From Williamsia sp. (GTDB taxonomy: Bacteria > Bacteroidota > Bacteroidia > Chitinophagales > Chitinophagaceae): a stretch of DNA of 64,000 bases. The DNA is taken from the NCBI GenBank assembly GCA_015069695.1, contig JADCRZ010000007.1:62001-126000 (forward strand), read 5' to 3'. The notes under the pieces were generated by a model. That model searched no databases. It saw only the letters and a list, made by a program, of their open reading frames with translations, and was not told the origin of the DNA. The position numbers and the translations under genes are program-made. Position 1 is the stretch's first letter; the number at the start of each line of letters is the position of its first letter. This document shows, one piece after another, positions 33,387-42,270 of this stretch.

Positions 33387-34589
33387 ATGGCGAATAAGTT
33401 CATGTTTGCAACCGGTATCGAAAACAGTTATCCCACCATCCAACTGCCCGATGGCAAAATCAAAAGGGTGGATGAAATGGAAAAGGCTGGTCATTACCAG
33501 CGATGGAAAGAAGATTTTAACCTGGTGAAAGAATTAGGCATTGAATTCCTTCGCTACGGTCCGCCGTATTACAAAGTGCACCTCGGCCCCGGCCGGTACG
33601 ATTGGAGCTTTACTGACGAGACCTTTAAATATTTGCAGGAGCTCAACATTACACCCATTGTGGACCTGTGCCATTTTGGGGTGCCCGATTGGATTGGCGA
33701 TTTTCAAAACGAGGAATGGCCGGTACATTTTGCGCAATATGCAAAAGATTTTGCCAAACGCTTTCCCTACCTGCAGTTTTATACGCCGGTAAACGAAATT
33801 TTTATAGCGGCTACCTTTTCTGCGCAATGGGGTTGGTGGAACGAACGAAAAGCGGACGACCGCTCATTTGTCACCGCACTCAAAAACATCTGCAAGGCCA
33901 ATGTGCTGGCAATGGCCGCTATCCTGGAAGTGCAACCACAGGCCACCTTTGTTCAAAGCGAAAGCAGCGAATATTTTCATGCAGAAGACCCGCATTGTTT
34001 GCCGCAGGCGCAGTTCTTGAACGAAAAGCGCTTTCTCTCCCTTGACCTGACGTATGGCTATCCGGTGAGTGTGATTATGTATGAGTACCTGATGCAAAAC
34101 GGCATGACTAAGGAGGAATATGGCTGGTTCCGCAACCAGGACATCACGGCCAAGTGCATCATGGGCAACGATTATTACTGGACCAACGAACATATGGTGC
34201 ATGGTGATGGAACCACATCGGCATCGGGCGAAATTTTCGGCTATTATGTCATCACGCATCAGTATTTCAGCCGCTACCGCCTGCCGGTGATGCATACCGA
34301 AACCAACATGAAGGAACCCGGTTCGGTAAGCTGGTTGAAAAAAGAATGGGCCAATGCCTACCGCCTGAAGCAGGACGGCGTACCGCTGGTGGGTTTTACC
34401 TGGTACAGCCTTGTGGACCAGGTGGATTGGGACACAGCATTACGGGAAGACAACGGAAGGGTGAATGAGCTTGGCTTGTATGATATTGACCGCAAGATCC
34501 GGCCTGTTGGAACTACGTATAAGGACCTTATTCGTGAGTGGAATGTGTTGTTGGAGAAAGAAAGCTACGGCGTGCATATTAATTATTAA
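33387..34589 (+). CDS. GH1-like family glycosidase
   Basis: 400 residues from ATG 33387, cytosolic. A (beta/alpha)8 barrel with 'EFLRYGPPYYKVHLGPGRYDW', acid/base loop 'YTPVNEIF' (E ~141) and nucleophile region 'MHTETNM' (E ~305). The pattern is of beta-glucosidase family 1-like proteins, though the usual TFNEP and TENG motifs are altered, so substrate range may differ. Most likely co-transcribed with the SDR gene. Confidence 0.7.
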   Translation: MANKFMFATGIENSYPTIQLPDGKIKRVDEMEKAGHYQRWKEDFNLVKELGIEFLRYGPPYYKVHLGPGRYDWSFTDETFKYLQELNITPIVDLCHFGVPDWIGDFQNEEWPVHFAQYAKDFAKRFPYLQFYTPVNEIFIAATFSAQWGWWNERKADDRSFVTALKNICKANVLAMAAILEVQPQATFVQSESSEYFHAEDPHCLPQAQFLNEKRFLSLDLTYGYPVSVIMYEYLMQNGMTKEEYGWFRNQDITAKCIMGNDYYWTNEHMVHGDGTTSASGEIFGYYVITHQYFSRYRLPVMHTETNMKEPGSVSWLKKEWANAYRLKQDGVPLVGFTWYSLVDQVDWDTALREDNGRVNELGLYDIDRKIRPVGTTYKDLIREWNVLLEKESYGVHINY

Positions 34590-34659
34590 CCTGGTTTCAA
34601 CTTGGAGGTGAATATTTTTCTTCACTTAAAAACAGACCAACTTAAAAAAGAACGGCTTT

Positions 34660-36840
34660 ATGAAAGGTATAGCATTAAAAAAAGACATCCCCGCATCAAT
34701 CGTCGTATTTCTGGTGGCGCTGCCGCTTTGTTTAGGTGTGGCCCTGGCATCCGGCGCACCGCTGCTCTCCGGCATTATAGCCGGCGTCATCGGAGGTATT
34801 GTCGTTGGGTCCATTAGCGGCTCGCATAATAGTGTAAGTGGTCCGGCAGCAGGTTTAGCAGCAGTAGTGTTATCGGCTATTACCTCATTAGGATCCTTCC
34901 CGGTTTTTTTAGTGGCTGTTTTTATTGCCGGTGCCCTGCAACTCGCAGGTGGCATTTTCAAAGCCGGATTTATTGCCAATTACATTCCCAACAATGTTAT
35001 AAAGGGTTTGCTTGCGGCCATCGGTATTATCCTTATTCTGAAACAAATTCCGCAGGCACTGGGCAATCATGCTGACGTGATTGGTGACTTTTCGTTTTGG
35101 CAGCTTAACCGGGAAAACACATTCTCTGAGCTTTACTTAAGTCATAAATACATCACTCCAGGCGCCATTCTCATCTCTGTCTTATCTCTTGTGGTTTTAA
35201 TTGTATGGGACAAAACACCGCTGAAAAAGTTCCGGTTCTTTCCGGCGCCGCTGTTTGTAGTGCTGATGGGCATCGGGCTTAATTATTTGTTCCGCTCTTC
35301 TTTTCCTTGGCTTTACCTGGATGGCAACCACCTGGTAAAAATTCCGGCTGTTGACCCGGACACGCCTTCTTCGTTTATCACATTCCCGCAATGGAGTGCC
35401 ATCAACAATGTTTCGGTATGGATCTCGGCCCTCACCATTGCCATTCTTGCTTCGCTGGAAACACTCATTAATGTCGAAGCACTGGAAAAGATTGACCCAC
35501 ATAAACGGCAGTCGCCGCCCAACCGCGAGCTGGTGGCACAGGGCATAGGCAATATGGTGGCTGGCCTGGTGGGTGCTTTACCCGTAACTTCCGTAGTGGT
35601 GCGTAGCTCGGTCAACATTAACTCCGACAACCGCACCAAGCTGTCAACCATTCTGCACGGTATATTTTTATTGTTAAGTGTGCTGTTCCTAAGTCCTTAC
35701 CTTAACCTCATTCCTATTCCCTCGCTGGCAGCCATCTTACTTTATACAGGATACAAGCTGGCGAGCATGAAGCTGATGAAGGACATGTACAAAAAGGGAT
35801 GGAACCAGTTTATACCGTTTATTGTAACCATCATTGCCATCGTTTTTACCGACCTGCTGATTGGGGTTTTAATTGGTCTTGCCGTTAGTCTTTTTTTCCT
35901 GTTACGCAGCAATTACCGCAATCCTTTTTTGCAGGAAAAGGAACAACATCACATCGGCGAAGTCATTCGCTTTGAATTATCGAACCAGGTTTCGTTTTTA
36001 AACAAAGCAACCATCAAGGACAGTCTGTGGGAGATACCCGAAGGTTCTAAAGTGGTGATTGATGCTACCTATTCCGATTACATTGACAACGATGTGCTGG
36101 AAGTCATCAATGATTTTAAAACCACCATCGCCCCGGAAAAGGGCATTCAGCTCAACATCCTTGGTTTGAAGGAAAAATACCAGCTCACCGACCATATTGA
36201 ATTTATCAATGTAATGGATAAAAACGCACAGCAGAGCCTAAGCCCGGCGGATGCGCTTGAACTTTTGAAAAAAGGCAATGAGCGTTTTGTTAGTGGCAAC
36301 GTAAGGGAAAAATATTTGCAGCATCAATTAAAAGCCACTTCGGGTAAGCAGCATCCGGTAGCTATCGTGGTGAGCTGCATTGACTCCCGCACATCGCCTG
36401 AAATTATTTTTGACGCCGGTCTTGGTGAAATTCTTTCCATCCGGGTGGCAGGCAATATCATCAGCCCCGAAATTATCGGCAGCATTGAATTGTCCGTCAA
36501 GGAAATTGGTGCAAAGCTCATTGTTATTGCCGGACACTCTGCTTGCGGCGCCGTGGGGGCAGCCTGTGCAAATTTGGAAGAAGGAAAAATTTCTTCCATC
36601 ACCCAAAAAATAAGGCGGTCCATTGAGCAGGTGAAGCATGAAACCGGCAATGCAGATGTTAGTGACCCGGTTATAAGAGAAAAAATTACGAAGTGCAATG
36701 CTGATAATTCTTTGAGGGAGGTGGTAACAGAAAGCATTTTTCTGCAGCAACAGTTGCAGCGCAAAACAGTGGGAATTGTAGCTTGTTACTACGACACTTC
36801 TTCCGGCGCTGTTGAGTTTGGGCAGCTACAATACCATTAA
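34660..36840 (+). CDS. SulP transporter fused to beta-carbonic anhydrase
   Basis: 726 residues. Residues 1-430 are a SulP/SLC26-type permease ('NSVSGPAAGLAAV', multiple TMs), 440-515 a STAS-like segment ('KVVIDATYSDYIDNDV'), and 525-726 a beta-carbonic anhydrase with zinc ligands CIDSR (~572) and GHSACGA (~625-631). The fusion couples bicarbonate (or related anion) uptake or release to CO2 hydration. It ends one base before the MgtC gene, suggesting a joint transcript. Confidence 0.9.
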   Translation: MKGIALKKDIPASIVVFLVALPLCLGVALASGAPLLSGIIAGVIGGIVVGSISGSHNSVSGPAAGLAAVVLSAITSLGSFPVFLVAVFIAGALQLAGGIFKAGFIANYIPNNVIKGLLAAIGIILILKQIPQALGNHADVIGDFSFWQLNRENTFSELYLSHKYITPGAILISVLSLVVLIVWDKTPLKKFRFFPAPLFVVLMGIGLNYLFRSSFPWLYLDGNHLVKIPAVDPDTPSSFITFPQWSAINNVSVWISALTIAILASLETLINVEALEKIDPHKRQSPPNRELVAQGIGNMVAGLVGALPVTSVVVRSSVNINSDNRTKLSTILHGIFLLLSVLFLSPYLNLIPIPSLAAILLYTGYKLASMKLMKDMYKKGWNQFIPFIVTIIAIVFTDLLIGVLIGLAVSLFFLLRSNYRNPFLQEKEQHHIGEVIRFELSNQVSFLNKATIKDSLWEIPEGSKVVIDATYSDYIDNDVLEVINDFKTTIAPEKGIQLNILGLKEKYQLTDHIEFINVMDKNAQQSLSPADALELLKKGNERFVSGNVREKYLQHQLKATSGKQHPVAIVVSCIDSRTSPEIIFDAGLGEILSIRVAGNIISPEIIGSIELSVKEIGAKLIVIAGHSACGAVGAACANLEEGKISSITQKIRRSIEQVKHETGNADVSDPVIREKITKCNADNSLREVVTESIFLQQQLQRKTVGIVACYYDTSSGAVEFGQLQYH

Positions 36841-36841
36841 C

Positions 36842-37294
36842 ATGGACTGGAATACCGAGTTCACCATGATGTCCAGAACGCTGCTGGCCTGCGTGCTGGG
36901 CGCCGCCATTGGCATTGAAAGGGAATTCCGTGGCAAGAACGCCGGCATCAGAACCTACGCCGCTGTGGCCGTAGGCGCCTGCACCTTCGGTTTAATCGGA
37001 CAGCACATTGCTCCTACAGTGGACACCCGTGTGGCAGCCAATGTGGTGGTAGGTATTGGCTTTTTAGGAGCGGGCATGATTATGAAAGACGGCAACCGGG
37101 TAGAAGGGTTAACAACCGCCGCCACCGTCTGGGCCACGGCCGCTGTGGGTTTGGCTCTTTCATCGGGCATGTACCTGCTGGGCGTTCTCACCTCGGTGCT
37201 GATTTTTTTCATTCTGGCGCTGCAGGACCTTCCTTTTTGGAAAAAGCTGAAAGATAAACTTCAGAAAAGAAAAAGGGATGGCATAGAACAATGA
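36842..37294 (+). CDS. MgtC/SapB-family membrane protein
   Basis: 150 residues from ATG 36842, directly after the preceding stop. 'LGAAIGIEREFRGKNAGIRTYAAVAVGA' contains the MgtC landmark (IERE...AGIRT), and 'GIGFLGAGMIMKDG' follows; four TM helices and a short basic tail. MgtC-type proteins modulate growth at low Mg2+ and F-ATPase activity in other bacteria. Confidence 0.9.
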   Translation: MDWNTEFTMMSRTLLACVLGAAIGIEREFRGKNAGIRTYAAVAVGACTFGLIGQHIAPTVDTRVAANVVVGIGFLGAGMIMKDGNRVEGLTTAATVWATAAVGLALSSGMYLLGVLTSVLIFFILALQDLPFWKKLKDKLQKRKRDGIEQ

Positions 37295-37330
37295 TGGTTC
37301 GGTTGTCAAATATCGTACAACAGCCCCGCT

Positions 37331-38020
37331 TTATTTCTGCACCAGCCCTGCAATGATGTTGATGCTTAAAGCCAGGATGACCGTGTTGAACAAAAACGAA
37401 AGAAGGCCGTGCAGCAATGCCAGGCGGCGGATGGTGCTGGAAGAGACCTGCACATCCGACACTTGAAAGGTCATGCCAATAACAAAGGAAAAGTAGGCGA
37501 AGTCGAGGTAATCAGGTGTTTTGTCATTGGGAAACATCAAGCCGCCCCGGTGCTTTTTTTTGACGGCATCTTCCTCCGACTCGCAGGTGTAAAACAGGTG
37601 CGCATAGCGAAAGGTGAAGATGGTGTGGATTAACAACCACGAAAGGGCCACAGAGCCAATGGAAAGGATAACGTGATAATAATAACCGGGGTCGCCGGCA
37701 TTGGGCAAGTTGCGCAGCAACAGCACAATGGCAAACAGGCTGACGAATGCACTGATAACCGTCACTAAAAAGATCAGCGTGAGACTGGTATCCTGATTTT
37801 TGGCAATGTGCGAAATTTCATCGGGATGGGCCGTAAACATGGTAATGCCGTACATTGCAAGATTGGCAAAGGCAAAACTGATCCATACAACCATGAATTG
37901 CACAGGCGCCGATTTTCCTCTGGCGATGAAAAACACAAGGCCCGCGAGAACCACGGCGCTTAAAAGCCGTACAATGGCCGGTAATTTGTGAAACCCATGT
38001 AGCAGTTTGTTTTCTTTCAT
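37331..38020 (-). CDS. DUF1345 membrane protein
   Basis: 229 residues with five TM helices. 'LLIHTIFTFRYAHLFY' and 'PDYLDFAYFSFVIGMTFQVSDVQV' are DUF1345 landmarks; function unknown. It lies on the minus strand between MgtC (convergent end 36 bp away) and the ZIP gene (divergent), so a bidirectional promoter region lies at 38021-38104. Confidence 0.9.
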   Translation of the reverse strand: MKENKLLHGFHKLPAIVRLLSAVVLAGLVFFIARGKSAPVQFMVVWISFAFANLAMYGITMFTAHPDEISHIAKNQDTSLTLIFLVTVISAFVSLFAIVLLLRNLPNAGDPGYYYHVILSIGSVALSWLLIHTIFTFRYAHLFYTCESEEDAVKKKHRGGLMFPNDKTPDYLDFAYFSFVIGMTFQVSDVQVSSSTIRRLALLHGLLSFLFNTVILALSINIIAGLVQK

Positions 38021-38104
38021 GCAGCAAAATTAAAAGCACAGGCGTTAGCGGTACTATGTTTTGAAAAGAACCGGCAAACGCATTCATCTAACGAAAGCAA
38101 ATTT

Positions 38105-38827
38105 ATGGTGACAAAAATCTTCCTTTTTTCCCTCTTGCCTTCCCTGGCCATGCTGGCCAGCGGCTCGCTTGCTTTATGGAAACAACCGGGTGAAAATCTG
38201 CGGGGCATCATTCTGCATTTTGCAGCCGGCGTCGTGTTCTCTATTGTTGCCGTGGAAATTTTGCCGGACGTAATTAAAAAACATTTGCCGCTGGAAGTGC
38301 TGCTGGGTTTTGGAGCAGGCATTGGTTTGATGTTCCTGATTGAAAAACTTTCCAAACGGCCGAAGGCTGTTGCCGGAGCCGTTGAAGAAGGCCAGCCGTC
38401 AACGGGCTTTTTAATTACGCTTGGGGTAGATATTGTTATTGATGGCTTGCTGCTGGGCATTGGCTTTGCCGCCGGTGCCGAACAAGGCGTACTGCTCTCC
38501 GTTGCGTTAGCCGTTGAAGTGGTTGCGTTGGCGCTTGCCATGGCAACGCAATGCCTGCGGTTGGGATGGCCCAGAAAAAAATCATTGCTTCTATTAGCGG
38601 CTTCCTCGTTGCTTTTCATAACCGTGGCTATGCTGGGCGCCACGCTGCTCAAAAACCTTTCGCAGGAATGGCTGGAAACCCTGCTTTCTTTTGGGTTAGC
38701 CGCCTTACTTTATCTGGTTACAGAGGAGTTGTTGGTAGAAGCCCATGAAATCAAAGAGAACTCCTACATGACGCTTAGTTTCTTTGTGGGCTTTCTCATT
38801 TTTGTGATGGTGGGCATGTATGTATAA
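38105..38827 (+). CDS. ZIP-family metal transporter
   Basis: 240 residues, eight TM helices. 'GIILHFAAGVVFSIVAVEILPDV' in TM4-like position resembles the ZIP (SLC39) His/Glu metal pore, and 'GVDIVIDGLLLGIGFAAG' supplies the second conserved helix with Asp in place of the usual His-rich pattern. ZIPs import Zn2+ or Fe2+/Mn2+, opposing the island's exporters. Metal specificity cannot be decided. Confidence 0.8.
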   Translation: MVTKIFLFSLLPSLAMLASGSLALWKQPGENLRGIILHFAAGVVFSIVAVEILPDVIKKHLPLEVLLGFGAGIGLMFLIEKLSKRPKAVAGAVEEGQPSTGFLITLGVDIVIDGLLLGIGFAAGAEQGVLLSVALAVEVVALALAMATQCLRLGWPRKKSLLLLAASSLLFITVAMLGATLLKNLSQEWLETLLSFGLAALLYLVTEELLVEAHEIKENSYMTLSFFVGFLIFVMVGMYV

Positions 38828-39018
38828 GGCAAATGCATGGCCACAGAATACGGAACAATGCAGTCATTCCTCTTTTTGCGGCGCCATTGCTTGTATAAAG
38901 TTCTTCCGCTAAGGTTTAACGATTAATTGATGCCTGCACCGCAGCCGTCCGGGTGAAATAAACGTCTCAAAATAGAGTGGAATACCAGCATTTGCGAACC
39001 CTAAAAAAGATCATCATT

Positions 39019-39219
39019 ATGAAAGCTTCTCTTATTATCGCCGCGCTTGCGGTTCTTGTTATTTTCAGTAGCTGCACCTCTTACCGTTACGCCGGAAGGC
39101 CGACGCCCCGTTACGGTAATCCTTATCCCGTAGAACGGCACGGTAAAAACCAGAGAATTTATGGCGATGCTCATAACACGAGACCGGTGCACGGCAGGAA
39201 AGCCAGGCGTCATCACTAA
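39019..39219 (+). CDS. Small basic lipoprotein
   Basis: 66 residues from ATG 39019. Signal with lipobox FSSC, then a short Arg/His/Pro/Tyr-rich mature part ending in RRHH. No family recognised. It is 192 bp after the ZIP gene and is followed by a strong bidirectional terminator. Confidence 0.6.
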   Translation: MKASLIIAALAVLVIFSSCTSYRYAGRPTPRYGNPYPVERHGKNQRIYGDAHNTRPVHGRKARRHH

Positions 39220-39320
39220 AAAGTCAGTTCGAAAAAGCTGTCTATTGATAGTGCAGGCAACATACAATCACCTTCACGGTCACCAAATTTTCAGGCTGTG
39301 TTCAGCTAAGTTTTTCAAAC

Positions 39321-39351
39321 AAAAAACCCAGGTTATTTACCCGGGTTTTTT
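39321..39351. terminator. Bidirectional intrinsic terminator
   Basis: AAAAAACCCAGG (39321-39332) and CCCGGGTTTTTT (39340-39351) pair over 12 positions with one mismatch around a 7-nt loop. Flanked by A-run and T-run, it serves the small lipoprotein gene and the oppositely oriented DUF4136 gene. Confidence 0.85.
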
Positions 39352-39372
39352 GCAATAAGAAAATATCCACTT

Positions 39373-39948
39373 TTACTTACCGGCATCCAGCTTCCGCAAA
39401 ATTGTTTTTACACTTTTTTCAAGCTCCTTGCTGGATGGGTTAGCCGACGCCACTTCGTTCGTCGTCCATCCCTGCCAAATCACTTTGTCTGTTTTTGCAT
39501 CAATCAGCGAAAGCGTTAAGGTGCTTTCCCTGGAAGGATACTGGCGTACATCATAACCCATGAACTGTGATGGATAATAGATATAGCTCCAGCGCCGCAG
39601 GTAGGGGTTAAAGTACGGCCGGCTAAACGGTGTGCTGTAAACCGGGTTCCGGCGTTCCCTGGTTGTTTTTTCAATCAGCATGTCGTGCTTAATCAGCAGC
39701 TCCGGCTTTTCATTGTCTTCTTTCCAACTGGCTTTCGCCAGGCCTTCGCTGACAGCGGTGTGAAGATTGCTGTCCTGTATGCCCGTTGGCTTCAGCGCCG
39801 TCGTATCGTTCACGTTTTCCAGCCAGGTATAAGTCTTATAGTTGGCCAGGTTTACCGATGGGTCTTTTTCAACCTTGACGACGCTGGCGCAACTGCTCAG
39901 AAAAACAAGGCCCAAGGCAAACAGGGCAAATGTTTTATATGGTCTCAT
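39373..39948 (-). CDS. DUF4136 lipoprotein
   Basis: 191 residues starting at 39948 (AGGAG 10-14 bases upstream fixes the start; a longer reading is unlikely). Lipoprotein signal 'FLSSCAS', then 'NLANYKTYTWLE' and 'STLTLSLIDAKTDKVIWQG', landmarks of DUF4136. It resembles the copy at 16344 but lacks its Tyr-rich loop. A mobile element has inserted 105 bp upstream of its start, in what may be promoter-proximal DNA. Confidence 0.85.
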   Translation of the reverse strand: MRPYKTFALFALGLVFLSSCASVVKVEKDPSVNLANYKTYTWLENVNDTTALKPTGIQDSNLHTAVSEGLAKASWKEDNEKPELLIKHDMLIEKTTRERRNPVYSTPFSRPYFNPYLRRWSYIYYPSQFMGYDVRQYPSRESTLTLSLIDAKTDKVIWQGWTTNEVASANPSSKELEKSVKTILRKLDAGK

Positions 39949-40043
39949 TTTGTATCTCCTTTTTGTTTTCTTATCAACGGCAAAAAGCCTGCGAGAGATT
40001 TGAACAAAATGCAAAAGATGGTTTTTAAACGGAACAAAATTTT

Positions 40044-40053
40044 ATTGTTTAAC
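40044..40053. repeat. Left target-site duplication of the IS element
   Basis: ATTGTTTAAC, identical to 41480-41489. A 10-bp duplication is usual for IS4-type elements and marks a recent or well-kept insertion. Confidence 0.9.
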
Positions 40054-40073
40054 CACTGTTGTCCGGGAAAAGT
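40054..40073 (+). repeat. IS left inverted repeat
   Basis: CACTGTTGTCCGGGAAAAGT; pairs with the right end at 17 of 20 positions. It abuts the left target duplication directly. Confidence 0.9.
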
Positions 40074-40091
40074 TCGGGATTAAAAGAATAA

Positions 40092-40112
40092 AGGGAGGTT
40101 TGTAGCCTCCCT
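40092..40112 (+). terminator. Hairpin ahead of the transposase start
   Basis: AGGGAGG (40092-40098) pairs with CCTCCCT (40106-40112) around TTTGTAG, followed by ATTTTCG. It stands between the IS end and the transposase ATG, 40 bp on, where similar stems in other elements limit expression from outside promoters. Confidence 0.45.
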
Positions 40113-40151
40113 ATTTTCGTTAGTTTGGAGTTACCACACAACAAAATAACG

Positions 40152-41378
40152 ATGGGCAAAAGTAGCTTTTTTACCGGACAGCCGATTTTGACACAACTGC
40201 TTTCTTTCATCCCGCGCTTTCTGGTTAAAAACGCCGTCAGGGAGTTTGACAGCGACCGCTATGTAAAGCATTTTGGCTCCTATGAACACCTGGTGACCAT
40301 GCTCTTTGCAGTACTGAACCGCTGCTCCTCGCTGCGTGAAGTGGTCACCGGCATGCAGGCCTGCTCCGCCCGCCTGCAACACCTGGGGCTCCGGAGCACC
40401 CCACGCAGAAGCACCCTTGCAGACGCCAACAGCCGCCGCACTGCCGCCTTCTTTGAGCAGGTTTACCATGAGCTCTACAAGCTGCATTATGGCGGTATAC
40501 CGGACAGCTTGCCGAAAAAAGGCATCGAAGCGCGGCTCTTTATTGTTGATTCCACCACCATTACCCTTTTTTCCGACGTCTTGAAGGGCGCCGGTTCCTA
40601 TGGGCACAATGGCAAAAAGAAAGGAGGCGTCAAAGCCCATATCTGCGCCCGGGCACTGCATGATGTAGCCGCCTTTGTAGTGCTGAGCGAAGCGGCAAAA
40701 CATGACACTTTTATCCTCGATAAACTCGCCCTGCCCACCGGCTCTATTGTCGTATTTGACAAGGGCTACCGCAACTACAAACAACTACTTCAGTGGAGCC
40801 GCCAGGATGTAAGCTGGGTCACGCGTCTAAGCAAGGGCACGGTGTATGAAGTGGTGGCAGAAAAGCCCTTGTCGCAGGCGGCCGAAAAAGGAGGTATCTG
40901 CGCCGATGAGCTCATCGTGCTGGGCAATCCGGCAACTGAGGGCAAAACACCACTGCAGCAGGCCCGCCTCATCACCTACTATGACACCGAAGGGGAGCGG
41001 ACCTTCCAGTTCATCACCAATAACCAGCACATGGCTCCGCTAACCATCTGCGGCATCTACCGACGCAGATGGCAGATCGAGTTGCTGTTCAAACGCATCA
41101 AAAGTGCTTTCCAGTTGCACTGCTTCATGGGCGACAATGAAAACGCCATCTATGTGCAGTTATGGTGCACCCTGATCGCGGATTTGCTGCTGCGCATCGT
41201 TAAAGACCGCCTCCGAAAGGTGGGTGCACAATGGTCTATGTCCAATATTACATCGTTGGTTCGCCTGCATCTGACTACCTACATCGACCTGATGGCCTTT
41301 TTGCGCCAGCCGGAAAAAGCGCTGCTGGGCTATGAAGATCCCCATCACAAACAACAGTTGCTGCTCTTCTCAACCTAA
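40152..41378 (+). CDS. IS4-family transposase
   Basis: 408 residues from ATG 40152. DDE landmarks: 'FIVDSTTITLFS' (first D), 'VVFDKGYRNY' (second D) and 'YRRRWQIELLFKRIKS', the Y-2-R-3-E-6-K signature of IS4-type enzymes. The N-terminal ~100 residues are a DUF4372-like helical DNA-binding part. It would cut and join the element's inverted repeats. No frameshift, so probably active. Confidence 0.93.
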   Translation: MGKSSFFTGQPILTQLLSFIPRFLVKNAVREFDSDRYVKHFGSYEHLVTMLFAVLNRCSSLREVVTGMQACSARLQHLGLRSTPRRSTLADANSRRTAAFFEQVYHELYKLHYGGIPDSLPKKGIEARLFIVDSTTITLFSDVLKGAGSYGHNGKKKGGVKAHICARALHDVAAFVVLSEAAKHDTFILDKLALPTGSIVVFDKGYRNYKQLLQWSRQDVSWVTRLSKGTVYEVVAEKPLSQAAEKGGICADELIVLGNPATEGKTPLQQARLITYYDTEGERTFQFITNNQHMAPLTICGIYRRRWQIELLFKRIKSAFQLHCFMGDNENAIYVQLWCTLIADLLLRIVKDRLRKVGAQWSMSNITSLVRLHLTTYIDLMAFLRQPEKALLGYEDPHHKQQLLLFST

Positions 41379-41459
41379 CCACAGGGGGGCTTACATTGCG
41401 CACAGAGGTATACGACCCTTGCCCAGCAACACTTTCAAAAGAAAAAACTGCCCGTTTGT

Positions 41460-41479
41460 AGTTTTACCGGACAGCAGTG
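41460..41479 (-). repeat. IS right inverted repeat
   Basis: Read on the minus strand: CACTGCTGTCCGGTAAAACT, matching the left end at 17 of 20 positions. It abuts the right target duplication. Confidence 0.9.
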
Positions 41480-41489
41480 ATTGTTTAAC
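41480..41489. repeat. Right target-site duplication of the IS element
   Basis: ATTGTTTAAC, the second copy of the 10-bp target repeat. The empty site would read TTTT-ATTGTTTAAC-TACAAAAAGG. Confidence 0.9.
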
Positions 41490-41704
41490 TACAAAAAGGC
41501 ACTCAAATTTCACCCTTCAAACTGGCAGGTCTTTTTGCCATTGTTTCCATTTTTGTTGTGCCGGAACTGCCAACAATTCATCAGCGGAAAGCCTTTCCGG
41601 ATGCGGATTACAGCTTCTGTTAACAGAGCGTAAAATGTGGCAACTTCAACAATAACTGCATCAAAATTGCAGTTGTAGAAGCATAAAAAAAAGGAATATT
41701 CAAT

Positions 41705-42094
41705 ATGAAAAATTTATTTGCCATATTGCTGTTGATAGGACTGGCTTACGGCGCTTCGGCGCAACACGCCAGAGGTGGTCATGCTATCGTTAGGTCACAC
41801 ACAGGTTTTGGTTTGGGCATTGGCACGTATGCGCCGTTCGGCTACGGATACAACAGGTTTTACTCGCCCTTTTATTCTTATCCTTACAGCCGGCCATATG
41901 CCTACAGCCAGCCGACAAAATTAGACCTGCAGGTGCAGGATATTGAAAACGAGTACGACGATAAAAAATGGGCCGTGAAGCACGATAAAAGCCTGGACCG
42001 CAAGCAGCGCAAAGAGGCGCTTAAGGTCTTGAAAGCTGAAAAGGAAAATGCCATTTTGGACGCAAGAACCAATTATTACAAGGCCAATCCTTAA
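41705..42094 (+). CDS. Small secreted protein with charged C-terminal helix
   Basis: 129 residues with signal peptide ('GASAQHA'). A Tyr/Gly/Pro-rich middle (YNRFYSPFYSYPYS) is followed by a strongly charged helical end ('DLQVQDIENEYDDKKWAVK' and 'LKVLKAEKENAI'). No family recognised; such Bacteroidota proteins are often periplasmic stress proteins. A hairpin with T-run follows 26 bp after the stop. Confidence 0.65.
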   Translation: MKNLFAILLLIGLAYGASAQHARGGHAIVRSHTGFGLGIGTYAPFGYGYNRFYSPFYSYPYSRPYAYSQPTKLDLQVQDIENEYDDKKWAVKHDKSLDRKQRKEALKVLKAEKENAILDARTNYYKANP

Positions 42095-42120
42095 TCGTTT
42101 CTTTCTTCATTTTTCATCTG

Positions 42121-42157
42121 CAAAGCCTCTCCTTCCGGTGAGGTTTTGTTTTATTTG
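42121..42157 (+). terminator. Terminator of the small secreted gene
   Basis: CAAAGCCTC (42121-42129) pairs with GAGGTTTTG (42140-42148; one G-T wobble) and is followed by TTTTATTTG. Confidence 0.7.
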
Positions 42158-42223
42158 AAAGGCCCAAAAAAGCCTGCCGGAACTTTGGAAAACAAGCGAA
42201 ATAAAAGGCTCCTTCTTCAACAA

Positions 42224-42251
42224 AAACAGGCTGTCAAATGACAGCCTGTTT
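42224..42251. terminator. Perfect bidirectional hairpin
   Basis: AAACAGGCTGTCA (42224-42236) pairs perfectly with TGACAGCCTGTTT (42239-42251) around AA. It lies between the end of the plus-strand gene and the end of the minus-strand gene, so it can stop both transcripts. Confidence 0.75.
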
Positions 42252-42270
42252 CGATAACGGTTTACTGATT

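Larger units (their letters stand above)
40054..41479 (+). mobile_element. Complete IS4-type insertion sequence, 1426 bp
   Basis: Bounded by imperfect terminal inverted repeats (40054-40073 and 41460-41479; 17 of 20 positions match, both reading CACTG.TGTCCGG.AAAA inward) and by perfect 10-bp direct repeats outside. It encodes one transposase (40152-41378). A 7-bp hairpin (40092-40112) lies just inside the left end, before the transposase. No passenger genes. The site is intergenic, between the DUF4136 gene and a small secreted-protein gene. Confidence 0.93.

Noticed and set aside
36812-36842. Upstream start for the MgtC gene inside the carbonic anhydrase end
   Set aside because: The ATG at 36842, right after the previous stop, gives the family's usual start; the extra ten residues have no support.
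40131-40784. 217-codon minus-strand frame inside the transposase
   Set aside because: It is a shadow of the transposase coding bias; no start signal, no recognisable domain, and the plus-strand frame has clear DDE motifs.
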